From: Shewanella indica
GTDB taxonomy: Bacteria; Pseudomonadota; Gammaproteobacteria; Enterobacterales; Shewanellaceae
Assembly (NCBI RefSeq): GCF_002836975.1
Contig: NZ_NIJK01000021.1
Location: 1-62,594, forward strand
Length of the DNA stretch: 62,594 bases
Direction: 5' to 3'
The position numbers were made by a program, and so were the translations under genes. Below the pieces are notes generated by a model, which saw only the letters and a program-made list of their open reading frames with translations, made no database searches and was not told where the DNA came from. The stretch's first letter is position 1. Each line of letters starts with the position of its first letter. Positions 23,927-37,675 of this stretch are shown here, one piece after another.

Positions 23927-25768
23927 ATGGATCAGCCGCTGAGTATCGCTCCCGAGAGCCTAAATCATCCCCAAGACCCTATGCAGCAAGCCTTGCAGCA
24001 GGTATTTGGCTACCGGACTTTCCGTGAAGGGCAGCGCCAGGTGATTGAACGTGTGATGGCCGGGGAAGACTGCATGGTGATCATGCCCACCGGCGGTGGC
24101 AAGAGTCTGTGTTACCAACTGCCCGCATTGTTGATGCCAGGGCTGACTCTGGTGGTTTCGCCGCTGATCTCCCTGATGAAAGATCAGGTCGACAGCCTGC
24201 TGCAGACCGGAGTCAATGCCGCTTATCTCAACTCATCCCTGCCCAGGGAGCAGAGCCTCAAGGTGCTGCGCCAGTTGCATCAGGGGGAGATCCGCCTGTT
24301 GTATGTCTCGCCGGAGCGCTTGCTGCAGCATGAGTTTATTGAGCGGCTGCAATCCCTGCCGTTGTCGATGTTTGCCGTGGATGAGGCGCACTGTATCAGC
24401 CAGTGGGGCCATGATTTTCGCCCCGAATATGCCCAGCTTGGCCGCCTGAAACAGCTGTTTCCCGGCGTGCCTGTGATGGCGCTGACCGCCACCGCCGATA
24501 AGGCGACCCGGGAAGATATCTGCCAGCGGCTCAATATCGCCCCCTATGTGCTTCTTTCCAGCTTTGATAGACCGAATATTCGCTACACAGTGGCGGAAAA
24601 GCTCAACGCCGCCAATCAATTGCGTCAGTTTATTGCCGCGCAGAACGGCGCCGCCGGGATTGTTTATTGCTCCAGCCGCCGCCGGGTCGATGAAGTGGCC
24701 GAAAGGCTGAGGTTACAGGGCTATGCCGCCGAAGGCTATCATGCCGGTATGAGCGGTGACGAGCGCGCCAGTGTCCAGGACAGATTTCTCAAGGAGCAGT
24801 TGGATATAGTGGTGGCCACGGTCGCCTTCGGCATGGGGATCAACAAGTCCAACGTGCGTTTTGTGGTGCATTATGATCTGCCCAAGAGCATAGAGGCCTA
24901 CTATCAGGAAACCGGCCGCGCCGGGCGAGATGGTCTCGAGGCCGAAGCCTTTATGCTGTTCGAGCCCGCCGATATCGGCCGGGTGCGCCACCTGATTGAG
25001 CAAGGTGAACCCGGGCCGCAGCAACAGGTGGAACTGCATAAACTCAATACCATGGCGGCCTTTGCCGAAGCCCAGACCTGCCGCCGCCAAGTGTTGCTGC
25101 ACTACTTTGATGAGCCCGCGCTGGAGCCCTGCGGTAACTGTGATATCTGCCTGGATCCACCCAAACGCTACAACGGCACCGAGGATGCACAGAAGGTGTT
25201 GTCCTGCATATATCGCTTGGGGCAGAGGTTTGGCATGAACCAGTTGATTGAGGTGCTCAGAGGCTCCAAATCGGCCGCAGTGGTCGACAGGGGGCACGAC
25301 AAGTTATCCACATGGGGTGTCGGCAAAGACAAGAGCCATGAACACTGGCTCAGTGTGACCAGGCAGCTTATCCATCTTGGACTGGCGAGCCAGGATATTA
25401 CCCGCGGCTCGAGTATTCGCCTGAATCCGGCCGCCAGGCCTGTGCTCAGGGGCGAAGTTGCACTGATGTTGGCCGAACCCAGAATTGACTTGCATGTTAC
25501 CCGTAGGCGCAGTGTCAGCAGCAAGGCGCCACTCAATTACGATCGCAAGCTGTTTGCCCGTCTCAAGCAGTTAAGGCGCAGCATAGCCGAAGAGCAGGAC
25601 GTCCCCCCCTATCTGGTATTCAACGATGCAACCCTGGCAGAAATGGCGGCGATTTTGCCTACCAGTCAGGGCGAGATGTTGGCGGTCAATGGTGTTGGCG
25701 AGCGCAAACTGGCCCGCTTTGGCGATCAGTTTCTCGATGAGATAGAGGCTTATCTCGCCGGGGACTGA
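23927..25768 (+). CDS. recQ: ATP-dependent DNA helicase RecQ
   Basis: 613 residues (E. coli 609). The superfamily-2 core shows [15 protein letters not shown], Walker [16 protein letters not shown], the DEAH box in [20 protein letters not shown], motif III ALTATAD, and motif [12 protein letters not shown] near residue 330. The RecQ-Ct zinc site uses the Cys residues in [13 protein letters not shown] and [11 protein letters not shown], then a winged helix, and a C-terminal HRDC domain (about 530-605; [20 protein letters not shown]). It unwinds DNA in recombination and fork repair. The last 19 bp overlap the 3' end of the convergent TPR gene. Confidence 0.97.
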   Translation: MDQPLSIAPESLNHPQDPMQQALQQVFGYRTFREGQRQVIERVMAGEDCMVIMPTGGGKSLCYQLPALLMPGLTLVVSPLISLMKDQVDSLLQTGVNAAYLNSSLPREQSLKVLRQLHQGEIRLLYVSPERLLQHEFIERLQSLPLSMFAVDEAHCISQWGHDFRPEYAQLGRLKQLFPGVPVMALTATADKATREDICQRLNIAPYVLLSSFDRPNIRYTVAEKLNAANQLRQFIAAQNGAAGIVYCSSRRRVDEVAERLRLQGYAAEGYHAGMSGDERASVQDRFLKEQLDIVVATVAFGMGINKSNVRFVVHYDLPKSIEAYYQETGRAGRDGLEAEAFMLFEPADIGRVRHLIEQGEPGPQQQVELHKLNTMAAFAEAQTCRRQVLLHYFDEPALEPCGNCDICLDPPKRYNGTEDAQKVLSCIYRLGQRFGMNQLIEVLRGSKSAAVVDRGHDKLSTWGVGKDKSHEHWLSVTRQLIHLGLASQDITRGSSIRLNPAARPVLRGEVALMLAEPRIDLHVTRRRSVSSKAPLNYDRKLFARLKQLRRSIAEEQDVPPYLVFNDATLAEMAAILPTSQGEMLAVNGVGERKLARFGDQFLDEIEAYLAGD

Positions 25769-27513
25769 TGTTGCTCGGCTGCTTTCTGCTGGCTGAGTTG
25801 GCTGACGCCGGCACGCTTCACCAGGCTATCCAGGGTATCGGGCTGCTGCAGCGAGGCTACTCCAATAGGTACACAGTGATCTACTTGCCAGCTCTGCACT
25901 ATCGGCTTGAGTTGCTCACTGACCTGCAAGGCGCCCTGAACCGAGGTGTAGGGCAGCAGGATCACTATCTCATCCATGCTGTAGCGCAGCAGTCTGTCGT
26001 GCTCTCTGAGTTTCTGTTCCAGCGCCTGCTGCAGGGCGGAAAGATCCACCTGACGTATATGGCTGGTACTCAGCAGCAACAGGCTCAAGGGGTAGTTGCC
26101 CTTTTTGGCACTGCTGAGCATAACATCTAATTGCTGGGCCACCGGCAGTCTTTCCAGCGCCACAGTGCTTGGTTGTTGCCAGCGGTTACGGCAACTGACC
26201 AACCAGAATAGTGTGCCTATGATGGCGAGCGCCAGCACTGAAATGGCGCCGTAGGCTTGGCTTAGTTTGGAGCGCTGATCGGCACTGGCAAGACGAATAT
26301 TCTGCTGGGTTTCTACCTGCAGCTGCTCCTGCTGGCTGAGCCTGGCCTTGTATTGCATAAAGCGGGTGTTGTTGAGCTGTTTTTGGGCCTCGGCCGCAGC
26401 CTGGGCCGCCAGTTTCATCGCCTCGTATGCCGGCTTAAACTCTGCTTTTTCGGCGTAATAGTCACTGATAAGCTGTTGGGTGTAGGCTACTTCATCGGCC
26501 AGTTGCAGTTGCTCGGCTTGCTGCGCTGCTTGCATCAACAGCCTTATGCCTTCATCGTCGTTGCTTTGGGCGAGACGTACCCTGGCCAACAGTCGGGTAG
26601 CACGCATAGAGTTGTTTACTTTACCTTGTTTTTCATAGGTCTGCAGGGCAATACCCACTAACTCATCGGCGATCTCGGTTCTGCCCCTGGCGAGTTCTAT
26701 CACGGCTATTTGGCTGTAACTGTTGGCAAGCTCCAGCGGTGAGCCTATCTCGGGCAACAGTATTTTGGACTGTTTCAACAGGCTGTCGGCTTGGGCCATA
26801 TCCTCCTGCGCCAGCGCGACTCTGGCGGCCATTAATAACAGCACATGGCGCACCTTGCCCCTGGTTTCATCTGTGTCAAGTGCCAGCTTGAGATAGTAGG
26901 CCGCTTGGCGCAGGTCGTCGGTGGAATACATCAGACTGGCCATGTCGCCATAAACATAGGCCAGAGGCGGCGATAACCAGGACGGATTCTGACTGCTGAT
27001 ATCCGGGTAGATGTCCAGCGCCAGGCGCAGATCTTCAATGGCGGTGCCATAATTGCCAAGGTCGTTCTCCAGCTGGCCCTTGAGTCTCAGGGCGTTGACC
27101 AGAGCCTGGGGTTGGTTGTGGTATTTGGCCTGTTCAATGGCGCCGTCGAGTAACAGCAGTGATTGCTTCAGATCGTCGAAATTGGCATAGGCATCGGCGC
27201 GGCAGATTTGAAAATAGCTTTTGGCCTGTTCCAGCCTTAGCTGCCTGGCTCTGGCTTCCCCCAGTTCTGCCAGATTGATGGCGGCGCCGTTGTCTCCTAA
27301 TTGCAGGAGTGCTTCACATTTAAATAGCTGTAATCTCAGCATTTGGGCCTGACTCAACTCGGAGGCCTGACGCTCAAGTTCATTGATTTGGGTCAGCGCC
27401 AGCGTAGGATACTGATAGAGGGTGTTGGCCAGAGTGTCCAACCGCTCCGCGGCCCAAAGCGCGCCAGAAAATGACCACAGGAGCAAGCTCAGTGCCAAGA
27501 GGCGAAAATCCAT
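25750..27513 (-). CDS. TPR sensor protein with degenerate GGDEF domain
   Basis: 587 residues with GGAGAAAAA before the ATG. A signal peptide ([21 protein letters not shown]) exports a large helical region (about residues 25-375) of TPR-type repeats. A coiled segment ([19 protein letters not shown]), one membrane helix ([18 protein letters not shown], about 420-440) and a cytosolic domain follow. That domain (about 455-580) has the layout of a diguanylate cyclase, but the GGDEF active site reads SMDEI near residue 512 ([17 protein letters not shown]), so it should be inactive or a binding module. Its 3' end overlaps recQ by 19 bp on the opposite strand. Confidence 0.8.
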   Translation of the reverse strand: MDFRLLALSLLLWSFSGALWAAERLDTLANTLYQYPTLALTQINELERQASELSQAQMLRLQLFKCEALLQLGDNGAAINLAELGEARARQLRLEQAKSYFQICRADAYANFDDLKQSLLLLDGAIEQAKYHNQPQALVNALRLKGQLENDLGNYGTAIEDLRLALDIYPDISSQNPSWLSPPLAYVYGDMASLMYSTDDLRQAAYYLKLALDTDETRGKVRHVLLLMAARVALAQEDMAQADSLLKQSKILLPEIGSPLELANSYSQIAVIELARGRTEIADELVGIALQTYEKQGKVNNSMRATRLLARVRLAQSNDDEGIRLLMQAAQQAEQLQLADEVAYTQQLISDYYAEKAEFKPAYEAMKLAAQAAAEAQKQLNNTRFMQYKARLSQQEQLQVETQQNIRLASADQRSKLSQAYGAISVLALAIIGTLFWLVSCRNRWQQPSTVALERLPVAQQLDVMLSSAKKGNYPLSLLLLSTSHIRQVDLSALQQALEQKLREHDRLLRYSMDEIVILLPYTSVQGALQVSEQLKPIVQSWQVDHCVPIGVASLQQPDTLDSLVKRAGVSQLSQQKAAEQHQSPAR

Positions 27514-27712
27514 TTTTTCTCCGCTGAGTGAAGGTGAGTTTTGCCGGGGGAAACCGTGTTGGGATAATAACTATTTTTTATCATTTTTGGCACAAAAAAT
27601 GATGCTATCGGCAAGATTTTATTCATCTATTTAGCTTTGGATTACCAAGGCTTGAATGGTGCAAATCAGCACGTTAAGCCGAAATTTTCAACTGATGCTG
27701 AGAAATATAGGC

Positions 27713-27741
27713 TTGACAGCGAGCAAGGAGGCAGTTAATTA
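27713..27741 (+). promoter_or_regulatory. Promoter of the leucine operon
   Basis: TTGACA (27713-27718), a perfect -35 hexamer, is followed 17 bp later by TAATTA (27736-27741), a weak -10. It lies about 75 bp before the leader-peptide start, the right place for an attenuated biosynthetic operon. The preceding stretch 27514-27712 shows no gene. Confidence 0.6.
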
Positions 27742-27815
27742 TTGAACCTCTTGAGCCCGGTGGGAAGAATATAAACCCACTTCAAACGAATTTTTATCTG
27801 GTATAGAACGGCTAA

Positions 27816-27881
27816 ATGAACCCACAAATGCAACTGTCTCTCCTCCTCCTTACTCTCGCAGCCACTGCGCGGAGGAGCTAG
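27816..27881 (+). CDS. leuL: leu operon leader peptide
   Basis: 21-codon frame MNPQMQLSLLLLTLAA..., ending TAG. Codons 7 to 14 include six leucines in eight (CTG, CTC, CTC, CTC, CTT, CTC), the sensor for charged leucine tRNA. It precedes a hairpin terminator and leuA by the usual distance. The peptide has no function beyond its translation; ribosome stalling at these codons signals leucine shortage. Confidence 0.9.
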   Translation: MNPQMQLSLLLLTLAATARRS

Positions 27882-27945
27882 ACTTGCACGTCGATTAGCA
27901 AGCCAGAACTCAAAACCCCGCGCCAGAAACCGCGGGGTTTTTTGT
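27840..27945 (+). promoter_or_regulatory. Leucine attenuator with alternative RNA folds
   Basis: Four pairing regions can be read. Region 1 is CTCCTCC in the Leu codons (about 27840-27848). Region 2 is GCGCGGAGGAG (27867-27877). Region 3 is CCCCGCGC (27916-27923). Region 4 is CGCGGGG (27931-27937). 1 pairs with 2 and 3 with 4 (terminator). When the ribosome stalls on the Leu codons and covers region 1, region 2 GCGCGG can pair with CCGCGC of region 3, preventing termination. Confidence 0.8.
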
Positions 27946-27946
27946 T
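27912..27946 (+). terminator. leu attenuator terminator
   Basis: AAAACCCCGCG (27912-27922) pairs with CGCGGGGTTTT (27931-27941) across an 8-base loop, continuing TTGTTT. It sits 47 bp before leuA and is the conditional stop of the leucine leader. Confidence 0.9.
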
Positions 27947-27992
27947 TCTGGCACGGGAAAAATCAATCGAAACCCCTGAATGGAGAATCCAG

Positions 27993-30651
<2,659 letters not shown>

Positions 30652-30652
<1 letters not shown>

Positions 30653-32061
30653 TGGGCAAGACATTGTATGAAAAGGTGTGGGATGCCCACCTGGTGACGA
30701 CGCCGGAAGGAGAAGCGCCGATTATTTACGTCGACCGTCATCTGGTGCACGAGGTGACCTCGCCCCAGGCCTTTAGTGGCCTGAAGATGGCCGGGCGCCA
30801 ACTTCGGGCACCGGACAAGACCTTTGCCACCATGGATCACAACACCTCGACCAAGAGCGCCAGTCTGGACGCCTTGAGCCCCATGGCGCGCACTCAGGTT
30901 GAAACCCTGGCACAGAACTGTCGCGAATTCGGTGTGCGCCTGTATGACATTCACCACCCCAATCAGGGCATAGTGCATGTGATGGGGCCAGAGCTGGGCA
31001 TTACCCTGCCGGGTACGGTTATTGTCTGTGGCGATTCCCATACCGCTACCCACGGTGCCTTTGGCGCGCTGGCCTTTGGTATCGGCACCTCTGAGGTGGA
31101 GCATGTGCTGGCCACCCAAACGCTGCGGCAGCTTAAGGCCAAGACCATGAGAGTTGAGGTCAAGGGGCAACTGGGCGAGGGGATTACCGCCAAGGATGTG
31201 GTGTTGGCGATTATCGGCAAGATAGGCATGGATGGCGGCACCGGCTATGTGGTGGAGTTTTGCGGTGACGCGATTCGCGCCCTGTCGATGGAGGGGCGCA
31301 TGACGCTGTGCAACATGGCGATTGAGATGGGTGCCAAGGCCGGCATGGTCGCGCCGGATGAAACCACGTTCGCCTATCTTGAGGGGCGTCAGTTTGCGCC
31401 CAAGGGCGCCGATTGGGATGCCGCCCTGGCAGCCTGGAAGACGCTCAAGTCTGATGAAGATGCTATCTTCGATGCCTATGTGGAGTTGGAAGGCAGTGAA
31501 ATCGCGCCGCAAATGACCTGGGGCACTAATCCGGGCCAGGTGGTGGCCATAGATAAACCTGTGCCCAACCCCGCCGAGGAGGCCGATGCCACAGTGCGCG
31601 GCAGTATGGAAAAGGCGCTGAATTACATAGGGTTGACGCCGGGTACCCTGATGACGGATGTGGCCATCAACAAGGTCTTTATCGGTTCATGCACCAATTC
31701 ACGTATCGAAGATCTGCGCAGCGCCGCGGCGCAGATCCGCGGTCGGCGGGTGGCTGACGGCGTGACCGCCATAGTGGTGCCTGGCTCGGGACAAGTAAAG
31801 GCTCAGGCCGAAGCCGAAGGGCTGGATAAACTGTTTGTAGAGGCCGGGTTTGAATGGCGCTTGCCGGGCTGCTCCATGTGCCTGGCGATGAATGATGATC
31901 GCCTGGAAAGCGGCGATCGCTGCGCCTCAACCAGTAACCGCAACTTTGAGGGGCGGCAGGGGCGCGGCAGTCGTACCCATCTGGTGAGCCCTGCCATGGC
32001 AGCCGCTGCCGCCATTGCCGGGCACTTTGTCGATATCCGCCACGCTGGCCAGGAGAAATAA
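30652..32061 (+). CDS. leuC: 3-isopropylmalate dehydratase large subunit
   Basis: 469 residues of the aconitase family. The [4Fe-4S] cluster is held by three Cys: one in [13 protein letters not shown] (about residue 347) and two in [11 protein letters not shown] (about 407 and 410). [24 protein letters not shown] and [15 protein letters not shown] complete the substrate site. With LeuD it isomerises 2- to 3-isopropylmalate. The start is embedded in the leuB stop (TAATG), and leuD begins 1 bp after the stop. Confidence 0.97.
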
Positions 32062-32062
32062 A

Positions 32063-32668
32063 ATGCAGGCTTTTACTATTCATCAGGGAATTGCGGTGCC
32101 ATTGGATAGCGCCAATGTGGATACGGATCAGATCATCCCCAAACAGTTTCTGTCCAAGGTCACCAAGGATGGCTTCGGTGTCCATCTTTTTCACGACTGG
32201 CGCTATCTGGACGATGCCGGTGAGCAGCCGGATCCAGCCTTTGTGATGAACCAGCCCAGATATCAGGGAGCCTCTATTTTACTGGCGCGGGAAAACTTCG
32301 GTTGTGGCTCCAGCCGTGAACACGCGCCTTGGGCCCTGGCCGATTATGGTTTGCGGGTGATTATTGCGCCCAGCTTTGCCGATATCTTTTACGGCAACGC
32401 CATCAATAATGGGTTATTGCCGGTGATTCTTGAGGCCGCTGAGGTGCAGCAGTTGTTTGAGGAGGTAACGGCGACCGAAGGCAGTGAAATCAAGGTTGAC
32501 CTGCAGCAGTGCCAGGTTGTTTCACCCTCCGGGAAACGCTTTGCATTTCAACTGGCTGAATCTGCCCGTCATAAGCTGCTTAATGGATTGGATGCCATCG
32601 GCCTGACTCTGTCCCATGAGCAGGCCATTGCCGATTATGAAGCCGGGCTACCGGGCTGGCGGGCCTGA
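32063..32668 (+). CDS. leuD: 3-isopropylmalate dehydratase small subunit
   Basis: 201 residues from the ATG at 32063, one base past the leuC stop, with AGGAG inside the end of leuC. The swivel domain of the aconitase family is seen in [39 protein letters not shown] (active-site loop) and [17 protein letters not shown]. Completes the leuABCD operon. After the stop, a stem-loop (AGAGCAG at 32701-32707 with CTGCTCT at 32729-32735) may end or protect the transcript, although it lacks a T-run. Confidence 0.97.
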   Translation: MQAFTIHQGIAVPLDSANVDTDQIIPKQFLSKVTKDGFGVHLFHDWRYLDDAGEQPDPAFVMNQPRYQGASILLARENFGCGSSREHAPWALADYGLRVIIAPSFADIFYGNAINNGLLPVILEAAEVQQLFEEVTATEGSEIKVDLQQCQVVSPSGKRFAFQLAESARHKLLNGLDAIGLTLSHEQAIADYEAGLPGWRA

Positions 32669-33175
32669 TCCAATCTGTATATTCAGCGTACACTTGTACA
32701 AGAGCAGACCAGTGGCTTGGTAACTGGGCTGCTCTCTTGTGTTCCAAACAAGTATGTTGACCGTCTTAAACTATAATTTGTCATTTAAAAACAATTGTTT
32801 GATTGTTTTATCTATAGGGCGGCAGACTAGAGCTTTGAATGCTTAGAGATTTATGCTGTTTGTCTGGTTTAAATTAAGTGAACAAGTGTTTTTATGGGTT
32901 TTTGTTTTAGTTGTATTATTTTTCAATAGCTTATGTTGATTCTATAGTGATTTTTCAATCCTTTTTAGCAAACATTAATGCCATTTATTCTCTGTTTTAA
33001 GCACTTTTAAGGTGATCTTTGTCACTTTCTTGTCTTTATGTGGTGATTTTTTGGTGTTTTACTCTGTTTTTTGCCTTCTGCTTGCAAAGATATTCTGTGT
33101 CAGTAAACTGCGCCGCAACAAAATGGAGTGATTACTCTATTTAGAAATTGCTAAATGAACAGGCAGAGAATAACA
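32669..33175. other. AT-rich leuD-fadL gap
   Basis: 507 bp, clearly more AT-rich than the genes on both sides, with no supportable gene. It contains the leuD stem-loop (32701-32735), a CRP-type site (33011-33026) and a possible fadL promoter, TTGCAA (33082-33087) with TAAACT (33104-33109), 16 bp apart. A long 5' untranslated leader or curved regulatory DNA would fit. Confidence 0.55.
33011..33026 (+). promoter_or_regulatory. Probable CRP site upstream of fadL
   Basis: GGTGATCTTTGTCACT matches the CRP consensus TGTGA-N6-TCACA at 8 of 10 positions. It is centred about 97 bp before the start expected from the -10 at 33104, a spacing compatible with class I activation. Confidence 0.55.
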
Positions 33176-34540
33176 ATGAAGAAACAACTTATTGCTGTCG
33201 CCATTGCGGCCAGCTTTGTGGGTGCAACGACTCAGGTACAAGCGGCGGGTTTCCAACTGGCGGAATCTTCCGCGACCGGACTTGGACGAGCCTTCGCCGG
33301 TGAAGCGGCCATGGCCGATAACCCAGCGGTTCAGGGGCGTAACCCTGCCATGCTCAGCTATCTTGAAGGTCGGCAGATCTCTGCCGGGGCCATCTATGTG
33401 ATGCCGGACGTTGACGCCACAGGCCAGGTTTCGCTGGCATCTCCTTTGCTGCCGCAATCTATCACCATGAATGCCGATGCGCTCGATGTGGCAGACAACG
33501 CCGCAGTGCCTAACTTCTATTACTCCAACCAGCTCAACGACAGTTGGACCTGGGGTCTGGCTCTGAACTCCAACTATGGTCTGTCTACCGAACTGCCGGC
33601 CGCTCATGCGGCCTCCATTTTCGGTAATAAGACAGCCATTACCACAGTAGAGTTGAATACCAATATTGCTTACCGCATTGATGAGCACTTCACTGTGGGT
33701 GCCGGTCTGCGCGGCGTATATGGTGACGGTGAAATCGGTGCTTCGGTTCCCGGCTGGATTGAAGGTGTTCGTGCCATCCCTGGCTTGCCTGCAGAGGTGA
33801 CCTCGCGTTTGCCTGCCGCCGGTACTGAGCTCAAGCATCTGGAAGGCGATGATTTCGGTTATGGATGGCAACTGGGTGCCAGCTGGCAGATCAATGCTAA
33901 TCACCGCCTGGGTATCGCCTATCACAGTCACGTTGAGCTGGATCTGGACGGTCAGGCGCGCGGCCTGGTTTATACAGGCGGTACTGCCGAGGTGGATGGT
34001 TACCTGCCATTGGAGCTGCCGGCATTTGCCGAGCTGGCTTCTTACCATCAGTTGACCGACAACTGGGCGATGCACGCCAGTATCAACTGGACCGACTGGA
34101 GCGTATTCAACAAGCTGGTGGCGTATTTCCCCGGCGAGCAGAAGCCTGTCGGTGGCCTGGAATCCGATCTGGTGAAGGAAGAAAACTTCAAAGACAACTG
34201 GCGCTTTGCTCTGGGTACCAGCTACCAGCTGAACAATGCATGGTTGCTGCGTGCCGGTGTGGCCTTGGATAAGACAGCGGTTGACGATGAATACCGTACC
34301 ATCACTATTCCAGATACCGACCGTCTCTGGTTCAGTGTCGGTGCCGGGTATGCGCCCAGCAAGAACCTGACAGTGGATCTGGGTCTGACCTATATCCGCG
34401 CCCATGGTGATGCTCCTATCACTGAGACTCAAGATTTTAAGCACCCCGATACTGAAAAGCGTTTAGCTCAGGTTGCCTTCCAGGGCGATGCCAGCGGCCA
34501 CGTCTGGTTGGTGGGTCTGCAAGTGACCTACAAGATGTAA
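33176..34540 (+). CDS. fadL: FadL-type long-chain fatty acid outer-membrane channel
   Basis: 454 residues from the ATG at 33176. The signal peptide is MKKQLIAVAIAASFVGATTQVQA-A. The mature protein starts AGFQLAESSATGLGRAFAGEAAMADNPAVQ, the plug (hatch) region typical of FadL and its NPA pattern. A 14-strand barrel follows, with SWQINANHRLGIAYHSHVELDLDG, and ends in a Tyr/Leu-rich terminal strand, WLVGLQVTYKM. It imports long-chain fatty acids or other hydrophobic compounds. An earlier in-frame ATG (33155) would put charged residues ahead of the signal peptide. A CRP site upstream suggests catabolite control. Confidence 0.94.
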   Translation: MKKQLIAVAIAASFVGATTQVQAAGFQLAESSATGLGRAFAGEAAMADNPAVQGRNPAMLSYLEGRQISAGAIYVMPDVDATGQVSLASPLLPQSITMNADALDVADNAAVPNFYYSNQLNDSWTWGLALNSNYGLSTELPAAHAASIFGNKTAITTVELNTNIAYRIDEHFTVGAGLRGVYGDGEIGASVPGWIEGVRAIPGLPAEVTSRLPAAGTELKHLEGDDFGYGWQLGASWQINANHRLGIAYHSHVELDLDGQARGLVYTGGTAEVDGYLPLELPAFAELASYHQLTDNWAMHASINWTDWSVFNKLVAYFPGEQKPVGGLESDLVKEENFKDNWRFALGTSYQLNNAWLLRAGVALDKTAVDDEYRTITIPDTDRLWFSVGAGYAPSKNLTVDLGLTYIRAHGDAPITETQDFKHPDTEKRLAQVAFQGDASGHVWLVGLQVTYKM

Positions 34541-34568
34541 TACCATTCCGGCCAAGGAATGAGACAAG

Positions 34569-34592
34569 AGCCCCGCTGAGCGGGGCTTTTTC
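34569..34592 (+). terminator. Terminator after fadL
   Basis: AGCCCCGC (34569-34576) pairs with GCGGGGCT (34580-34587), followed by TTTT. Confidence 0.9.
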
Positions 34593-34718
34593 ATATCTGT
34601 CAGGCAGGCCAGACCGGCTTGATGGTTATCAAGGTTAGATCTAAGGCTGTTTTATACTTGGCGTGACAGGTCTCAGGGCTTATATTCATGCTATTGCCAA
34701 CAAAAGAATAATAAGCCC

Positions 34719-36720
<2,002 letters not shown>

Positions 36721-36809
36721 TGTGCCGGGCGGTTTCTTGTCGGCTGTTATTGTCTCCCATTGAATAGTGACTCAAAATAGTGCCCCAAAGACACCAAAGT
36801 GAGCCCGCC

Positions 36810-37523
36810 ATGACAGTGACGACCGAAGACGAATATCTGGCGCAATACAATATCCATGATTATCCGCTGCCGCTAACCAGTGTCGATAGCGTGCTGCTCT
36901 GTGTGCAAGAAGGGCAATTGTGTGTGCTCTTGGTCAAGCGTTCCGGGTTTCCCTGCAAGGGGATGTGGGCATTGCCGGGAGGCTTTATCGATCTGCAGCA
37001 GGATCAGGATATCGATGCTTCGGCCAAGCGCAAACTTAAGCAAAAGACCGGCATAGTGCCGCCCTACCTGGAGCAGTTACAGAGTATAGGCAATGGCCGC
37101 CGGGATCCCAGAGGCTGGTCGGTCACCATCAGCTATTATGCGCTGATGCCTCATCTTGAACCCGTCATGGAAGGGTCTGAAGAGAGCCGCTGGTTCAGCT
37201 TGCAGTCGCTGCCCGAACACTTGGCCTTTGATCACGCCGAGATCATAGCCTTGGCACAGGAGCGCTTACGCCAAAAGGCGCTCTACAGCCTGGTGGCGGC
37301 TTTTGCCCTGCCGGAAATGTTTACCTTGGCCGAATTGCAGCGAGTGCATGAGGCCATCCTGGGCAAGCCACTGCAGAAGAAATCCTTCCGGCGGCGAATC
37401 GAGCAGGCCGGCGTGCTCGCCCCCTGTGGCGAGGGCCGGGCCGAAGTCGGTCGCCCACCCCAGCTCTACCGGGTATTGCCTGAAGCCGCCGATTATCGCT
37501 TTGTACGCAACCTGGAAGCTTGA
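36810..37523 (+). CDS. nrtR: NrtR, Nudix-related repressor of NAD metabolism
   Basis: 237 residues from the ATG at 36810. The N-terminal Nudix-like domain (about 1-145) includes LPGGFIDLQQDQDIDASAKRKLKQ, in which the catalytic REx2EE of true Nudix hydrolases has become RKLKQK, so it should bind but not hydrolyse ADP-ribose. The C-terminal winged helix (about 150-235; FTLAELQRVHEAILG, KSFRRRIEQAG, GRPPQLYRVL) binds DNA. In Shewanella the family is known to repress an adjacent prs-nadV operon, and both genes follow here, preceded by two palindromes. Confidence 0.93.
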   Translation: MTVTTEDEYLAQYNIHDYPLPLTSVDSVLLCVQEGQLCVLLVKRSGFPCKGMWALPGGFIDLQQDQDIDASAKRKLKQKTGIVPPYLEQLQSIGNGRRDPRGWSVTISYYALMPHLEPVMEGSEESRWFSLQSLPEHLAFDHAEIIALAQERLRQKALYSLVAAFALPEMFTLAELQRVHEAILGKPLQKKSFRRRIEQAGVLAPCGEGRAEVGRPPQLYRVLPEAADYRFVRNLEA

Positions 37524-37587
37524 AACGTCATTTGAGCTTCTTTGGTTTATCACTATCTTAGCTATTGGTTTAATTCTTCTTTTTAAA

Positions 37588-37608
37588 TAAGTGTCCTATA
37601 GACTCAAA
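37588..37608 (+). promoter_or_regulatory. NrtR operator 1 (imperfect)
   Basis: TAAGTGTC (37588-37595), 5 bp, then GACTCAAA (37601-37608). It has the same left arm and spacing as the perfect site at 37643-37663, with a degenerate right arm. It ends 6 bp before the -35 hexamer of the prs promoter. Confidence 0.65.
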
Positions 37609-37614
37609 ATAAGC

Positions 37615-37643
37615 TTGACCGCTCTAAGTTGTTGTTTTAGATT
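37615..37643 (+). promoter_or_regulatory. Promoter of prs-nadV
   Basis: TTGACC (37615-37620) and TAGATT (37638-37643) are 17 bp apart. The promoter lies between two palindromic NrtR-type sites, and its -10 touches the downstream one, an arrangement that would let NrtR occlude or loop it. Confidence 0.65.
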
Positions 37644-37663
37644 AAGTGTCATTAAGACACTTA
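37643..37663 (+). promoter_or_regulatory. NrtR operator 2 (perfect palindrome)
   Basis: TAAGTGTC (37643-37650), ATTAA, GACACTTA (37656-37663): a perfect 21-bp inverted repeat over the expected transcription start, 12 bp before the prs ATG. Its position favours repression. Confidence 0.8.
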
Positions 37664-37675
37664 GTGGTGAGCGAT

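Noticed and set aside
33137..34444. 435-codon minus-strand frame opposite fadL
   Set aside because: Shadow of fadL; the fadL strand has signal peptide, plug and barrel, the antisense frame has nothing.
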